DNA from: Marinobacter nanhaiticus D15-8W
GTDB lineage: Bacteria; Pseudomonadota; Gammaproteobacteria; Pseudomonadales; Oleiphilaceae
Assembly: GCF_036511935.1 (NCBI RefSeq)
Contig: NZ_AP028878.1
Location: 5,208,001 to 5,272,000, forward strand
Length of the DNA stretch: 64,000 nt
Reading direction: 5' to 3'
Part shown: piece by piece, positions 28,434 to 37,229 of the stretch
How the letters are laid out: every line of letters starts with the position of its first letter
Numbering within the stretch: position 1 is the stretch's first letter
The notes under the pieces: model-generated
What the model saw: only the letters and a program-made list of their open reading frames with translations
Database searches by the model: none
Told to the model about the DNA's origin: nothing
Position numbers and translations under genes: made by a program

Positions 28434-28991
28434 ATGCTCGAGAAAACCAAGAACCGGCCCCGGGTGCTGCAGTTCATGCTGATTGTACTCTTCCTCTACG
28501 GCAGCTTCAGCTACAGCCTGAGCCTGTTGGAGTACACCTGGTTCCAGACCCAGGGCACCGCCGTACTGGGCGTAAAGGCATCCTATGACTCGATGACGCC
28601 CCCACGCTGGGCACGGCTGAATGAGGAATGCAGCTCCCACCTGCTACCGGCCGCGGGTATCGAACTCACCCCGGAAGATGAACGGGTCGTGCTGCGTTGC
28701 GGTCGCTTCTGGCCGTTCCACCGCTATTCGATCGACGTACCGAATGATCCGGTCAGCAGGGACCTGACCAACGAGAACACCGACACTATCTACCTGATCA
28801 ACATGGTCTGGCTGGCACTCTCCGCCGCCGTCCTGGGACTGGCCGGCTACACCGTCTACCGTATCGTCCGGCGCGACGAGCGGGGAGCCTACTATTGGAG
28901 CTTGACGTCCTTTGCCAGCAGCATCCTGATGGTGGCACTCTATGTGGGCCTCATGTTCTGGGCCGACCCGCACTTTGGCTTGGGTTGGTAG
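28434..28991 (+). CDS. Hypothetical membrane protein
   Basis: 185 residues from ATG 28434 (an in-frame TTG at 28395 would add 13). One N-terminal membrane segment (about 10-30), a periplasmic stretch of about 85 residues with two Cys, then two membrane segments (about 123-145 and 155-178) around a basic cytoplasmic loop. I do not recognise it. No strong ribosome binding site is visible, so the start is uncertain. Confidence 0.5.
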   Translation: MLEKTKNRPRVLQFMLIVLFLYGSFSYSLSLLEYTWFQTQGTAVLGVKASYDSMTPPRWARLNEECSSHLLPAAGIELTPEDERVVLRCGRFWPFHRYSIDVPNDPVSRDLTNENTDTIYLINMVWLALSAAVLGLAGYTVYRIVRRDERGAYYWSLTSFASSILMVALYVGLMFWADPHFGLGW

Positions 28992-29020
28992 CGGATCGGG
29001 CCAGGAGATTGAGGCAAACT

Positions 29021-29049
29021 CTGACGTAGCGAGCCAGAACCGGTATACT
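29021..29049 (+). promoter_or_regulatory. Candidate sigma-70 promoter of rnb
   Basis: CTGACG (29021-29026) and TATACT (29044-29049) with 17-base spacing, 42 bases before the rnb ATG. Matches to consensus are 4/6 and 5/6. Confidence 0.55.
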
Positions 29050-29091
29050 GCCGGTCCATTTTTTACCACCCCGCCAGCCAGGTTTCATTGC

Positions 29092-31083
29092 ATGCTAAAC
29101 GCCGACGCCCTATCGCAGTTGCGCCAGCTCAAAACCGATATCGAAGCCAACAAGGTTGTCTATCCCGGTACCGTCAAGGCCACTAGCGGACGCTTCGGCT
29201 TCGTCGCGCTCGACGACGGGCGTGACCTTTATTTGCCCCAGGAACAGATGCAGCGGGTGCTGCCGGGGGACCGTATCGAGGTCATCGAGCACGAAGGCGA
29301 GAAGGGCAAGACCTATGCCGAAGTGGATCGCCTGCTGGACTCGCCGCTGAAGACCTTCGTCGGCCGCTACCAGGTACGGGGCAAGGGCCATTTCGTCGCG
29401 CCGGAAACCCCGGGCCTGAACCACTGGCTGTTCATTCCGCCCAAGGAGCGCGCGGGCGCCGAGCCGGGTGACTTTATCTACTGCCGTATCAGCCGTCATC
29501 CGGTCAAGGACGGCAAGGGCCAGGCCAGTGTTCTCCGTGTGCTGGGCAAGCCCAACCAGCCGGGCATCGAACGTGCCTTTACCCTGGCCCAGTTCGATCT
29601 CAACGAGGATTGGCCGGAAGAAGCCCGCAAGGAACTCGACGCCCTGGGCGAAAAACAGATCCAGGCCCAGGCAGAAAAACGGGCCGACCGTACCGCCGAA
29701 CCGTTCGTCACCATCGACAGCCCGAGCACCCAGGATATGGACGACGCGCTCTGTGCTGTGCCCAACGCCACCGGCTGGACCCTGTCCGTCGCGATTGCCG
29801 ATCCTACCGCCCTGCTCCAGGTCAACGGCCCGGTGGAGCGTGAAGCACGCAACCGCGCTACGGCTATCTACTTTCCCGGAGAGCCCCGGCCGATGCTGCA
29901 CGAGGCGGTGAGCACACAGCTGTGCTCCCTGGTGCCGGATACCCAACGCCTGGCCGTGGTCTGCGACATTCAGGTCAACAACGACGGTTCCTTGGGAGAT
30001 TTCAGCCTGCAGGAGGCGGTCATCCGCTCCCATGGCAAGCTCAGCTACGACCTGGTGGACGGCGTGATCGCCGGCCGTAGCGATGACGAAATCAAGGCCC
30101 TGCCGGATAACATCGTCGCCAGCCTGGACCAGATGCACCAGGCCGCCAGTGCCCTGCGCCGCTGGCGTGAAGAAAACGCCTTACTGAATACCGACCGTCC
30201 GGAATTCCGCTTACGCCTGGACGAGAACCGCCGGATACGGCTGATCGAGCCCGCCGAGCAGAACGAAGCCCACCGTCTGGTAGAGGAGTGCATGGTCGCT
30301 GCCAACCGTTGCGCCGCCCGTGCATTGGCGGAAAACTGCCCAGCCGGCCTGTTCATCACCCATCCGGGTCTGCGGGACGACCGCGTCGACAATATCCGCG
30401 AACTGCTCAAGCGCCACGCACCCGAACTGGCAGACGTGGACCCGACCACACCGGAAGGCTTCCGTCGCGTGATGCTGGAAACCGGCGAGATGGATGCCGA
30501 CGTACCGGTCAAGGCCATCGTTACCCGACAGTTGGCCCGTGCAGAGCTCGCCTTCAGTGCCGCGCCGCACCAGGGTATGGGACTGCCCGCCTACACCACC
30601 TTTACCTCGCCGCTACGCAAGTACGCGGATTTCCAGGTCCACCGGTTGCTGCGTGCAGCACTGTGGGAGGGACAGGAATCGGCATTGACCGAGCAGCAGT
30701 TGGCCGAACTGCAGGACGCCCAGATCAATGCCCGCAAGGCGGCTAACAGCCTGGAACAGTGGCTCAAATGCCAGTATGCCCCGCAACTCGGCAAAGAGGC
30801 CCAATCCGGCACCATCAGCCGTGTCACCTCCTCCGGTTTCTATGTTCGCCTGGACACCAATGGCATCGAAGGGTTCGTCAGCACCAAGGACATGGAAGGC
30901 AAGTACAGCTTCGATCCGGTCACGCTCAGTCTCAGCGGCCCCAACGACCGCACCTTCCTGCTGGATCAATCGGTGCGCGTGGCGCTCGCCGGGGTGGACA
31001 AGGAGCGGCGCCAGATCCTGTTTACCCTGGTCGAGGACGCACCCAGCGCCGGAGACGAAGTGGCCAAAGACGCCACTGCTTGA
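29092..31083 (+). CDS. rnb: Exoribonuclease II (RNase II/RNB family)
   Basis: Degrades RNA processively from the 3' end. 663 residues from ATG 29092, close to the E. coli length. N-terminal cold-shock-like domains (GRFGFVALDDGRDLYLP), central RNB domain with the catalytic Asp cluster in DSPSTQDMDDAL, TTFTSPLRKYADFQVHRL, and a C-terminal S1 domain (SGTISRVTSSGFYVRL). The preceding promoter supports this start; the open frame extends 50 codons upstream but without any RNase II sequence. RNase R is less likely because the protein is short and lacks the basic tail. Confidence 0.88.
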   Translation: MLNADALSQLRQLKTDIEANKVVYPGTVKATSGRFGFVALDDGRDLYLPQEQMQRVLPGDRIEVIEHEGEKGKTYAEVDRLLDSPLKTFVGRYQVRGKGHFVAPETPGLNHWLFIPPKERAGAEPGDFIYCRISRHPVKDGKGQASVLRVLGKPNQPGIERAFTLAQFDLNEDWPEEARKELDALGEKQIQAQAEKRADRTAEPFVTIDSPSTQDMDDALCAVPNATGWTLSVAIADPTALLQVNGPVEREARNRATAIYFPGEPRPMLHEAVSTQLCSLVPDTQRLAVVCDIQVNNDGSLGDFSLQEAVIRSHGKLSYDLVDGVIAGRSDDEIKALPDNIVASLDQMHQAASALRRWREENALLNTDRPEFRLRLDENRRIRLIEPAEQNEAHRLVEECMVAANRCAARALAENCPAGLFITHPGLRDDRVDNIRELLKRHAPELADVDPTTPEGFRRVMLETGEMDADVPVKAIVTRQLARAELAFSAAPHQGMGLPAYTTFTSPLRKYADFQVHRLLRAALWEGQESALTEQQLAELQDAQINARKAANSLEQWLKCQYAPQLGKEAQSGTISRVTSSGFYVRLDTNGIEGFVSTKDMEGKYSFDPVTLSLSGPNDRTFLLDQSVRVALAGVDKERRQILFTLVEDAPSAGDEVAKDATA

Positions 31084-31084
31084 A

Positions 31085-31135
31085 AAGCCGTCTCCAGAGG
31101 GTCATAGTCTCAGATGTAATTATCTGAGATGGCTT
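31085..31135 (+). other. Possible structured leader RNA
   Basis: TCTCAGAT (31108-31115) and ATCTGAGA (31122-31129) form a perfect hairpin with a 6-base loop, enclosed by AAGCC near 31085 and GGCTT ending at 31135. It lies between rnb and a 66-residue gene. It could cap the rnb transcript or regulate the next one; there is no T-run. Confidence 0.3.
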
Positions 31136-31173
31136 GGTGTGTTCGGCACATCCTGCCAGAAAGGGGGTGATTG

Positions 31174-31374
31174 ATGCGTCCCGATGAGTTCCTCAAGAAA
31201 TATGGTTTCGACCAGGAGGAGGAGAAGGACCATAGCCTGCGTGGTCAAGCGCTTGACCACGCCCGGCATCTCAAGCGCCCCCACGCCGGAACGCCGCATG
31301 ATTGGGAAGAATGGGAGGCCTACCGGCGCGAGCATCCCGAAGACGTTGAACAAGGCGATAATAACGAGTCCTAA
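31174..31374 (+). CDS. Small hydrophilic hypothetical protein
   Basis: 66 residues from ATG 31174 with AGGGGGTG nine bases upstream. The protein is highly charged, rich in Glu, Asp and His (RGQALDHARHLKRPHAGTPH), with no membrane segment. I do not recognise it. Codon use is ordinary, and it sits between rnb and an EAL gene in the same direction. Confidence 0.5.
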   Translation: MRPDEFLKKYGFDQEEEKDHSLRGQALDHARHLKRPHAGTPHDWEEWEAYRREHPEDVEQGDNNES

Positions 31375-31481
31375 CGAGCCTTTGGTTAACAACAGCGTCA
31401 GGGACGATATCTCAATGATGGCCGAGACGGCCGCCGCGTGCATCCCGGAAAGCGACGTCGACCGGAACCAACCAGTGACGG

Positions 31482-33041
31482 GTGGTATCAGTGTCCAGGG
31501 AAAATGAGTCCACGGAACGTGGGACCAGGGAAAGGGAAAGCGAGACCAGGGAGATCGATAACGATTTCCGTCAGAGTGTAAATGCCCTGACCCTCCAGCT
31601 TCGCGAGCGACTGGCTCGCGGAGACAGCGTCGGCGTTACTTCCGATTCCCGGGACCCTGATGTGCAGCACCTGCTGGACTCGGTCCACCACATGTTGGCG
31701 TTACTGGATCAGGCCCTGCACGAACAGAAGTATGTCGATATTGATACCGGCTTTGCCAATGCCGACTACCTTGAAGAACAACTCGATCGCCATCTGAAAA
31801 CCGCCGGTCCTCCCATACTGTCATTGATCCTGCTTAGCATTCCCAATCGGACCCTGGTAGCCGAGACCCTCGACGCCCGCGAAACCCGTCAGCTCAAGAT
31901 GGCCTTGCGCCAACGTCTGCAGCGCACCCTGGCCCCCAATGAAATGATCGCCAGCCTGCCCGACGACACCCTCGCCTTTGTCGTTCCTCTGGATAGCGAA
32001 CCCAAGCTACGCCTGCGCGCCCAACAGATCATGAATGCCCTGGACGACCCGTTCAGTCTTGGAGAACGCCAGGTATGGCTTTCGGCAGTCGCCGCTGCGG
32101 CACGCGCCCGGGAGGATGGACCGGACACGTCCCTCAGCCTGATCCAGGCCGCCCGGGCAGCGCTGGGTGAATCCCGGAGCAAGGGCACGGGCAGCTTCGT
32201 ACTGTTCGAAGACACCATGCGCGCCCAACGCCACGGTCGGCTCGATATGGAACAGACGATCCGCTCGGCCTTACGTCGCGGTTGGTTGGAGACGTACCTG
32301 CAACCCCTGGTGGACCTGCAGCGCGGCGAGGTTACCGGTTTCGAGGTACTGGCCCGCATCAACCATCCCGAACGGGGCCTGATTTCTCCTTCGGTGTTCG
32401 TGCCCGTCGCCGAGCGTACCGGGCTCATTCGCCCCATGAGCGACCAGATGATGCGCCAGTCGCTTCCACTGCTACGGGATGAGCGTTTGCAGGAACGCTA
32501 CGGCAATGATTTCAGCCTGAGCGTGAACCTCTCCCCTACCCAGCTGCATGATCCGAGTCTGGCGGACCAGATCCTGCAAATCCTGCACTGGGAAAAAGTG
32601 CCGCCCCATCGACTGAAGATCGAGCTGACGGAAACGGCAGTGATGGCCGATCCCAACGTCGCCATCCACCTGATCCACAAGTTGCGCAAGCACGGCGTCG
32701 CCATCGCCCTGGACGACTTTGGTTCCGGCTACTCGTCATTGGCCTACATCCGCAACCTGCCGTTAGACCAGCTCAAGATTGACCGTAGCCTGGTCTCGGG
32801 CCTGGACCACGACGGCGAAAAGCGCGCTATCCTGGAGATGATCCTGACCCTGTGCGAACGCCTGTCCCTGGACGTGGTGGCCGAGGGTATCGAAACGGAA
32901 CCGGAACTGGGGTGCCTATTGGGTATGGGCGCCCATTTCGGCCAGGGCTTCCTGTTCAGTCGGCCCAAGCCGGTGGAGGAGCTGTTGGCGCATGTGCCGG
33001 CGAGCGGCTTGCTACAGCCCGCCGCGACAGACGAGGTTTGA
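31482..33041 (+). CDS. EAL-domain protein with degenerate GGDEF
   Basis: 519 residues, no membrane segment. The first 50 residues are charged, followed by a coiled stretch and a GGDEF-like domain without the signature (SLPDDTLAF where the motif should be). The EAL domain (about 265-510) has EVL (288-290) in place of EAL, a variant often still active, with conserved NLSPTQL, DDFGSGYSS and VVAEGIET. Likely a cytoplasmic cyclic-di-GMP phosphodiesterase or sensor. Start is GTG 31482 or GTG 31491. Confidence 0.82.
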   Translation: MVSVSRENESTERGTRERESETREIDNDFRQSVNALTLQLRERLARGDSVGVTSDSRDPDVQHLLDSVHHMLALLDQALHEQKYVDIDTGFANADYLEEQLDRHLKTAGPPILSLILLSIPNRTLVAETLDARETRQLKMALRQRLQRTLAPNEMIASLPDDTLAFVVPLDSEPKLRLRAQQIMNALDDPFSLGERQVWLSAVAAAARAREDGPDTSLSLIQAARAALGESRSKGTGSFVLFEDTMRAQRHGRLDMEQTIRSALRRGWLETYLQPLVDLQRGEVTGFEVLARINHPERGLISPSVFVPVAERTGLIRPMSDQMMRQSLPLLRDERLQERYGNDFSLSVNLSPTQLHDPSLADQILQILHWEKVPPHRLKIELTETAVMADPNVAIHLIHKLRKHGVAIALDDFGSGYSSLAYIRNLPLDQLKIDRSLVSGLDHDGEKRAILEMILTLCERLSLDVVAEGIETEPELGCLLGMGAHFGQGFLFSRPKPVEELLAHVPASGLLQPAATDEV

Positions 33042-33080
33042 CGGTACAGAAAGGTATCGATCGGAAAAGCCTGTGGCCCC

Positions 33081-33119
33081 TGCGGTTCGGCAAGCCTCAC
33101 GGTGAGCCTGCGAACCGCA
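33081..33119. terminator. Stem-loop after the EAL gene
   Basis: TGCGGTTCG (33081-33089) and CGAACCGCA (33111-33119) pair perfectly, and the loop holds a second small hairpin, CTCACGGTGAG. It lies between convergent genes and has no T-run. It may act as a bidirectional terminator or be a REP-type palindrome. Confidence 0.4.
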
Positions 33120-33174
33120 TCAAACCAGGCACGTAACTACAGGAAATGATAGCCACGGCTCACCCAGCATTCGA

Positions 33175-34068
33175 CTACCGCTCCGTCATCAGCCCGTCCA
33201 ACATGACGTCCTTCTCCGACCAGATACTGCCCAGCCAGGCCTTCATTTCCTTCCTGTATTCCGCCTCTTCCGTGTAGTTACGGCCCTTGAGATGAGCCGG
33301 AACCGGCACGGTGTCGATGCGCATGCGCACCTCGGGTACCCGGCCACAGAGGAAATCCCAGAAACTGGGCGAGCCGCCAGGATAGGCGATGGTGACATCC
33401 ACCAAGGTCTCGATGGCATCGCCCATCGCATCCAGAACAAACGCGGCACCACCCGCCTTGGGGGTGAGCAGGTGCTTGTAGGGCGATTTTTGCTTGGTGT
33501 GTTTGATCGGGGTATAGCGGGTGCCCTCGACGAAATTCATCACGGACACTGGCGCAAAGCGGAACTTCTCACAAGCCTTGCGGGTGGATTCCATATCCTG
33601 GCCGCGCTTCTCGGGATGCTTGATCAGGTACTCCCGGGTGTAGCGCTTCATGAACGGGAAATCCAGCCCCCACCAGGCGAGGCCGATCACCGGTACCCAG
33701 ATCAGTTCCTTCTTGATGAAGAACTTGAGGAACGGGGCGCGACGGTTGAACACCCGCTGCATGGCAAAGATATCCACCCAGCTCTGGTGATTACTGAGCA
33801 CTAGGTACCACCCTTTACGGCGCAACTTTTCGGCGCCTTCCACGTCCCAGCGGGTCTTCTGGGTCAATTTCATCCAGCCGGTGTTACACGCCACCCAGGC
33901 TTCCGAAATCTGGATGATCAGACGGGTACACAGGCCCTGCCAGGGCTTGATGGGAATCAGCTTCAGCAGTGCGGGGATATACAGCAGCACGCACCAGAAC
34001 AGGGTATTGAGGGCAAGCAGGATCGATGCGATCACGCCCACAACGGGCGCGGGCAGGAAACTCAGCAT
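33175..34068 (-). CDS. PlsC-family acyltransferase, YihG type
   Basis: 1-acyl-glycerol-3-phosphate acyltransferase family, 297 residues. An N-terminal membrane segment (about 5-35) is followed by the H-x4-D motif NHQSWVD, the FIKKEL region and the EGTR motif. Length and pattern match the YihG branch. It should act at the inner membrane in phospholipid acyl remodelling. It lies downstream of the HAD gene on the same strand. Confidence 0.85.
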   Translation of the reverse strand: MLSFLPAPVVGVIASILLALNTLFWCVLLYIPALLKLIPIKPWQGLCTRLIIQISEAWVACNTGWMKLTQKTRWDVEGAEKLRRKGWYLVLSNHQSWVDIFAMQRVFNRRAPFLKFFIKKELIWVPVIGLAWWGLDFPFMKRYTREYLIKHPEKRGQDMESTRKACEKFRFAPVSVMNFVEGTRYTPIKHTKQKSPYKHLLTPKAGGAAFVLDAMGDAIETLVDVTIAYPGGSPSFWDFLCGRVPEVRMRIDTVPVPAHLKGRNYTEEAEYRKEMKAWLGSIWSEKDVMLDGLMTER

Positions 34069-34184
34069 TGTTTTTGTCCATCTCCGGGCAATGGGAAACC
34101 GCCGACATCATAACAAGTGGCTCGCCAAAATGCCCGGTGGCACGGCGGACTGGATCAATATAGCCAGCGAACCGAACGGCCTCT

Positions 34185-34859
34185 TCAGTCAAAGCGGGCC
34201 AGCGTGTCCGGTAATTCCTGCAGACTGCGGATAATGGCTGTCGGGGCTAGGCCCCAATCCTCGAACACGGTGACCGGGTCGCGCTGGACCCAGATTGCCA
34301 TGAGCCCCGACGCGCGGGCACCGATCACATCCCAGCCGTTGCTGGAAATCAGGCAAAGAGGCTCGTCCATGGCGCCCGTAGCTCGACGGGCATGGGCGTA
34401 GACCGCCGGATCCGGCTTAAAGCTCTTGATGTCGTCGACAGAGACCAGGCCGTCGAGGTATTCCAGCAACCGGTTATGGCCGAGCACCTTTTCCAGTGCC
34501 GGGTGGCTGCCATTGGAGAAGGCGTAGCATGGGTGATAGCCGTTGAGACTCGCCAGCGCAGGACCGGCATCGGCGAACGCCGGTAGTGACAGGTAAGCCT
34601 GCATCAGATCCTCTTCCCGCGCCGGCTCCAGATCGAAACCGTAACTGGCCATCGCATAGCGCAAGGCCTGGCGGGTGCAGATGCCGAAATCCTCGTACAT
34701 TCGCATCAGTCCCCGGCGAAAGGCGAACTCCAGCTGCTTCTGGCGCCACAGCTGACTCACCTGGTCCGCCTGCTCACCGGCGTCGGCCCTGAGGTGATCA
34801 ACCATTCCCTGCGGATCTACGAGCGTACCGTAGACATCGAAAGCAAGATGGATTTTCAT
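34185..34859 (-). CDS. (S)-2-haloacid dehalogenase type HAD hydrolase
   Basis: 224 residues from the ATG at 34859, which begins with the HAD motif I (FDVYGTLVD, nucleophile Asp). Motif II is SNGSHP, the conserved Lys is in SFKPDP, and the acidic motif is SSNGWDVIGA. This SSNGWD form is typical of L-2-haloacid dehalogenases, which hydrolyse 2-haloacids with inversion. A longer frame upstream adds an unlikely leader. It is divergent from the lipase gene. Confidence 0.83.
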   Translation of the reverse strand: MKIHLAFDVYGTLVDPQGMVDHLRADAGEQADQVSQLWRQKQLEFAFRRGLMRMYEDFGICTRQALRYAMASYGFDLEPAREEDLMQAYLSLPAFADAGPALASLNGYHPCYAFSNGSHPALEKVLGHNRLLEYLDGLVSVDDIKSFKPDPAVYAHARRATGAMDEPLCLISSNGWDVIGARASGLMAIWVQRDPVTVFEDWGLAPTAIIRSLQELPDTLARFD

Positions 34860-34948
34860 TGGAACTCCCTGTAGGTCATCCGGACCAATAAAAACATGCG
34901 TATAGGTGCCGTGCACTCCATTCTGGTCGAAAGGACGTTCTAACAACA

Positions 34949-36220
34949 GTGGCTGCAGACTCCAAACTCCTTCGTTTTACCTTGATCATCCTGGCCGGCC
35001 TCTGGCTTTCCGGCTGCGCCGCGTCATCGTCGCGCTATGAGCCGGCACCGCAACAGTTGCAGGCCCAACCGGTCGGCGATTTCGACGAATATGCCCGTCA
35101 AGTGCGCAACCACCTGGAACAATACCGCGTCGCCATCGACGGTTTTCCCCTCGAGGACCAGGTGGCCTGGAATATGCCGTACGAGATTCCGCCGGCGACA
35201 ACCTGCAATGCTGACAGCGAGTCCGTGGGGATACTCCTGGTCCACGGCTTGAGCGATTCGCCCTATATGTTTCGCGACCTGGCGAATACGCTCGCTGCCC
35301 GCTGCGTGCGGGTACGGACCCTGCTTCTGCAGGGTCACGGCACCCGGCCCGGCGATCTGGTCGATGCCGAGGCAGACGTCTGGCGGGCGCAGGTGGACGC
35401 CCACTTCGCCGCCCTGCGGGAGACCGTCGATCATGCCTTTATCGGCGGATTCTCGCTGGGTGGCGCGCTGGCGACCGAGCGGGCACTCGATCCTGATCAG
35501 CCGGCGCCGGCCGGGCTACTGGCGGTGGCACCGGCCTGGGAACTGAACGGCCTGAGGGATTACCTCTGGCTCGCCCCCTATGCCGCCTGGTTCCGGGATT
35601 TCGTGGAGGAAGAGCCGGAGCTGAACCCGGTGAAATACGAATCCCTGGCGATCAACGCCGCCGCCCAGGTGGCGGATGTACGGGCCGGCGTACAGGCCAT
35701 CCTTTCCGCGCGGGAACAGATCGACCTACCCCTGATGCTGGTGGCCACCGAGGCGGACTCTGTCATCAACCTGCCTTTCCTGGCTCAACAGTTCAAGTTC
35801 CGTTTCGAGCACCCGGCCAGCCGCATGTTAGTGTTTCGCGATACCCGTGAAACCTTGCCGGAGCTGCTCAACGATCCGCGCATCCGGTCCCTGAACAGCT
35901 ACCTGCCAGAGGCGCGTGTGCTGGAGTTGTCCCATATGTCGCTCAATATCGCGCCGGATAACCCGCTCTACGGCATCAATGGCCCGCTCAACCGCTGTCT
36001 CGAACCCAACGGCCTGACGCTGCAGGACTGCGAAGCCCTGGCCGAGGACGACCTCTGGTTCGGTGCCTGGCATCCCGGCGCGCTGGAGGTCCCTACCAGC
36101 CGTCTCACCTACAATCCCTACTTCGACGTGGTGGCCGATACCCTCACCCAGTTCATGCAGGCCGCGCTGGCTGGCGCCGATGAATCGCCTTACACTGCGA
36201 TTCATGAACCCGATCGATAG
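34949..36220 (+). CDS. Lipoprotein alpha/beta hydrolase
   Basis: 423 residues, starting at GTG 34949, with a lipobox LSGC (Cys near 23), so it is membrane-anchored. The alpha/beta hydrolase fold shows LLVHGLSDSPY and nucleophile S169 in GGFSLGG. A conserved His probably lies in LSHMSLN, an order typical of esterases of this type. The enzyme is a candidate secreted esterase or lipase. Its 3' end overlaps the LysR start by 17 bases. Confidence 0.78.
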   Translation: MAADSKLLRFTLIILAGLWLSGCAASSSRYEPAPQQLQAQPVGDFDEYARQVRNHLEQYRVAIDGFPLEDQVAWNMPYEIPPATTCNADSESVGILLVHGLSDSPYMFRDLANTLAARCVRVRTLLLQGHGTRPGDLVDAEADVWRAQVDAHFAALRETVDHAFIGGFSLGGALATERALDPDQPAPAGLLAVAPAWELNGLRDYLWLAPYAAWFRDFVEEEPELNPVKYESLAINAAAQVADVRAGVQAILSAREQIDLPLMLVATEADSVINLPFLAQQFKFRFEHPASRMLVFRDTRETLPELLNDPRIRSLNSYLPEARVLELSHMSLNIAPDNPLYGINGPLNRCLEPNGLTLQDCEALAEDDLWFGAWHPGALEVPTSRLTYNPYFDVVADTLTQFMQAALAGADESPYTAIHEPDR

Positions 36221-37103
36221 ATTCAACCTCGACATCCGCTCCCTCTCCGTTTTCCTGGCGGTGCTGGACGAAGGCAGCGTGTCGGCCGCTGCGATCAAGC
36301 TGGGCGTCAGTCAGTCTGCCGTCAGCCACACCCTGGACCGGCTACGCCAGGCCTTGGGCGACCCGCTGTTCGTCAAGGCGGGCCGCGGAATTACCCCGAC
36401 CAGCTATGCCGTCCAGACCGGGCCACACCTGCGGCAGATCCTGACCGAGCTGCGTGGCCTCGCCCTGGGCCCGCCGTTTTCACCGGCACAAACAGCGATG
36501 ACACTGACCATCGCCGCCAATGACTACCAACGGGAATTGCTTCTACCGGGCCTGGCGGCCGTCCTTCGCGAGGAGGCGCCGGGCATTCGCCTGCATGTGG
36601 TGCCCTCCGGCATTCCGACCCCGGACCGCTTGCGACGGGACCTGTGCGACCTGATTATCTCCCCGCATCCACCCCCCGCCAGCGATATCATGCAACAGCG
36701 CCTGCTGGACGATCGCATGGTGGTGTTCTACGACCCGACCTGCCGCGAAGCCCCGAACGACCTGACGAGCTACCTCGCCAGCCGACACATTTCCATCGTT
36801 TTCGCCACCGGCGAGCGCCTTGGGCTGGACGACAATCTGGCTGCCCAGGGCATCCAGCGTGACGCGGCGGTCACCGTATCCAACTTCGCCGGTATGCCGG
36901 CCTTCCTGCGCGGCTCGCCCTGGCTGGCCAGTGCCCCGGCACGACTGCATCGGGGCATGATGCGCGAGTTTGCCCAGGCGCCGCTGCCGTTCCCGCATCG
37001 CCCCTTCACCCTGTACCTGCTGTGGCACCAACGCTACCAACAGGATCCGGCACACCGTTGGATTCGCAACCAACTCCTGCAGGTCGCCAGTCAGATCGAC
37101 TGA
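36204..37103 (+). CDS. LysR family transcriptional regulator
   Basis: 299 residues. The N-terminal HTH (FLAVLDEGSVSAAAIKLGVSQSAVSHTLDRLR) is followed by an inducer-binding domain. ATG 36204 is chosen because the upstream in-frame extension reads the lipase gene out of frame. It overlaps the lipase gene and precedes a Bcr/CflA exporter, which it may regulate. The ligand is unknown. Confidence 0.85.
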   Translation: MNPIDRFNLDIRSLSVFLAVLDEGSVSAAAIKLGVSQSAVSHTLDRLRQALGDPLFVKAGRGITPTSYAVQTGPHLRQILTELRGLALGPPFSPAQTAMTLTIAANDYQRELLLPGLAAVLREEAPGIRLHVVPSGIPTPDRLRRDLCDLIISPHPPPASDIMQQRLLDDRMVVFYDPTCREAPNDLTSYLASRHISIVFATGERLGLDDNLAAQGIQRDAAVTVSNFAGMPAFLRGSPWLASAPARLHRGMMREFAQAPLPFPHRPFTLYLLWHQRYQQDPAHRWIRNQLLQVASQID

Positions 37104-37115
37104 TTCATCACATTT

Positions 37116-37134
37116 GTTCATGGATCGAATGAAC
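37116..37134. promoter_or_regulatory. Inverted repeat before the Bcr/CflA gene
   Basis: GTTCAT (37116-37121) and ATGAAC (37129-37134) flank seven bases, in the gap between the LysR gene and the exporter. A possible operator for the adjacent LysR protein; the short arms make it tentative. Confidence 0.3.
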
Positions 37135-37229
37135 GGCATGGCGGTTATCTTGCTCCGTGGCCTGCGTATGCTGGGGGCACCGGTTTTAATCCCCGACCGA
37201 AATTGAAGCCTGTTTGGAGCCCCGCAGCC

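Noticed and set aside
34941..34948. Possible better start for the lipase lipoprotein than GTG 34949
   Set aside because: No in-frame ATG or SD gives a shorter or longer signal peptide; the GTG gives a normal lipobox.
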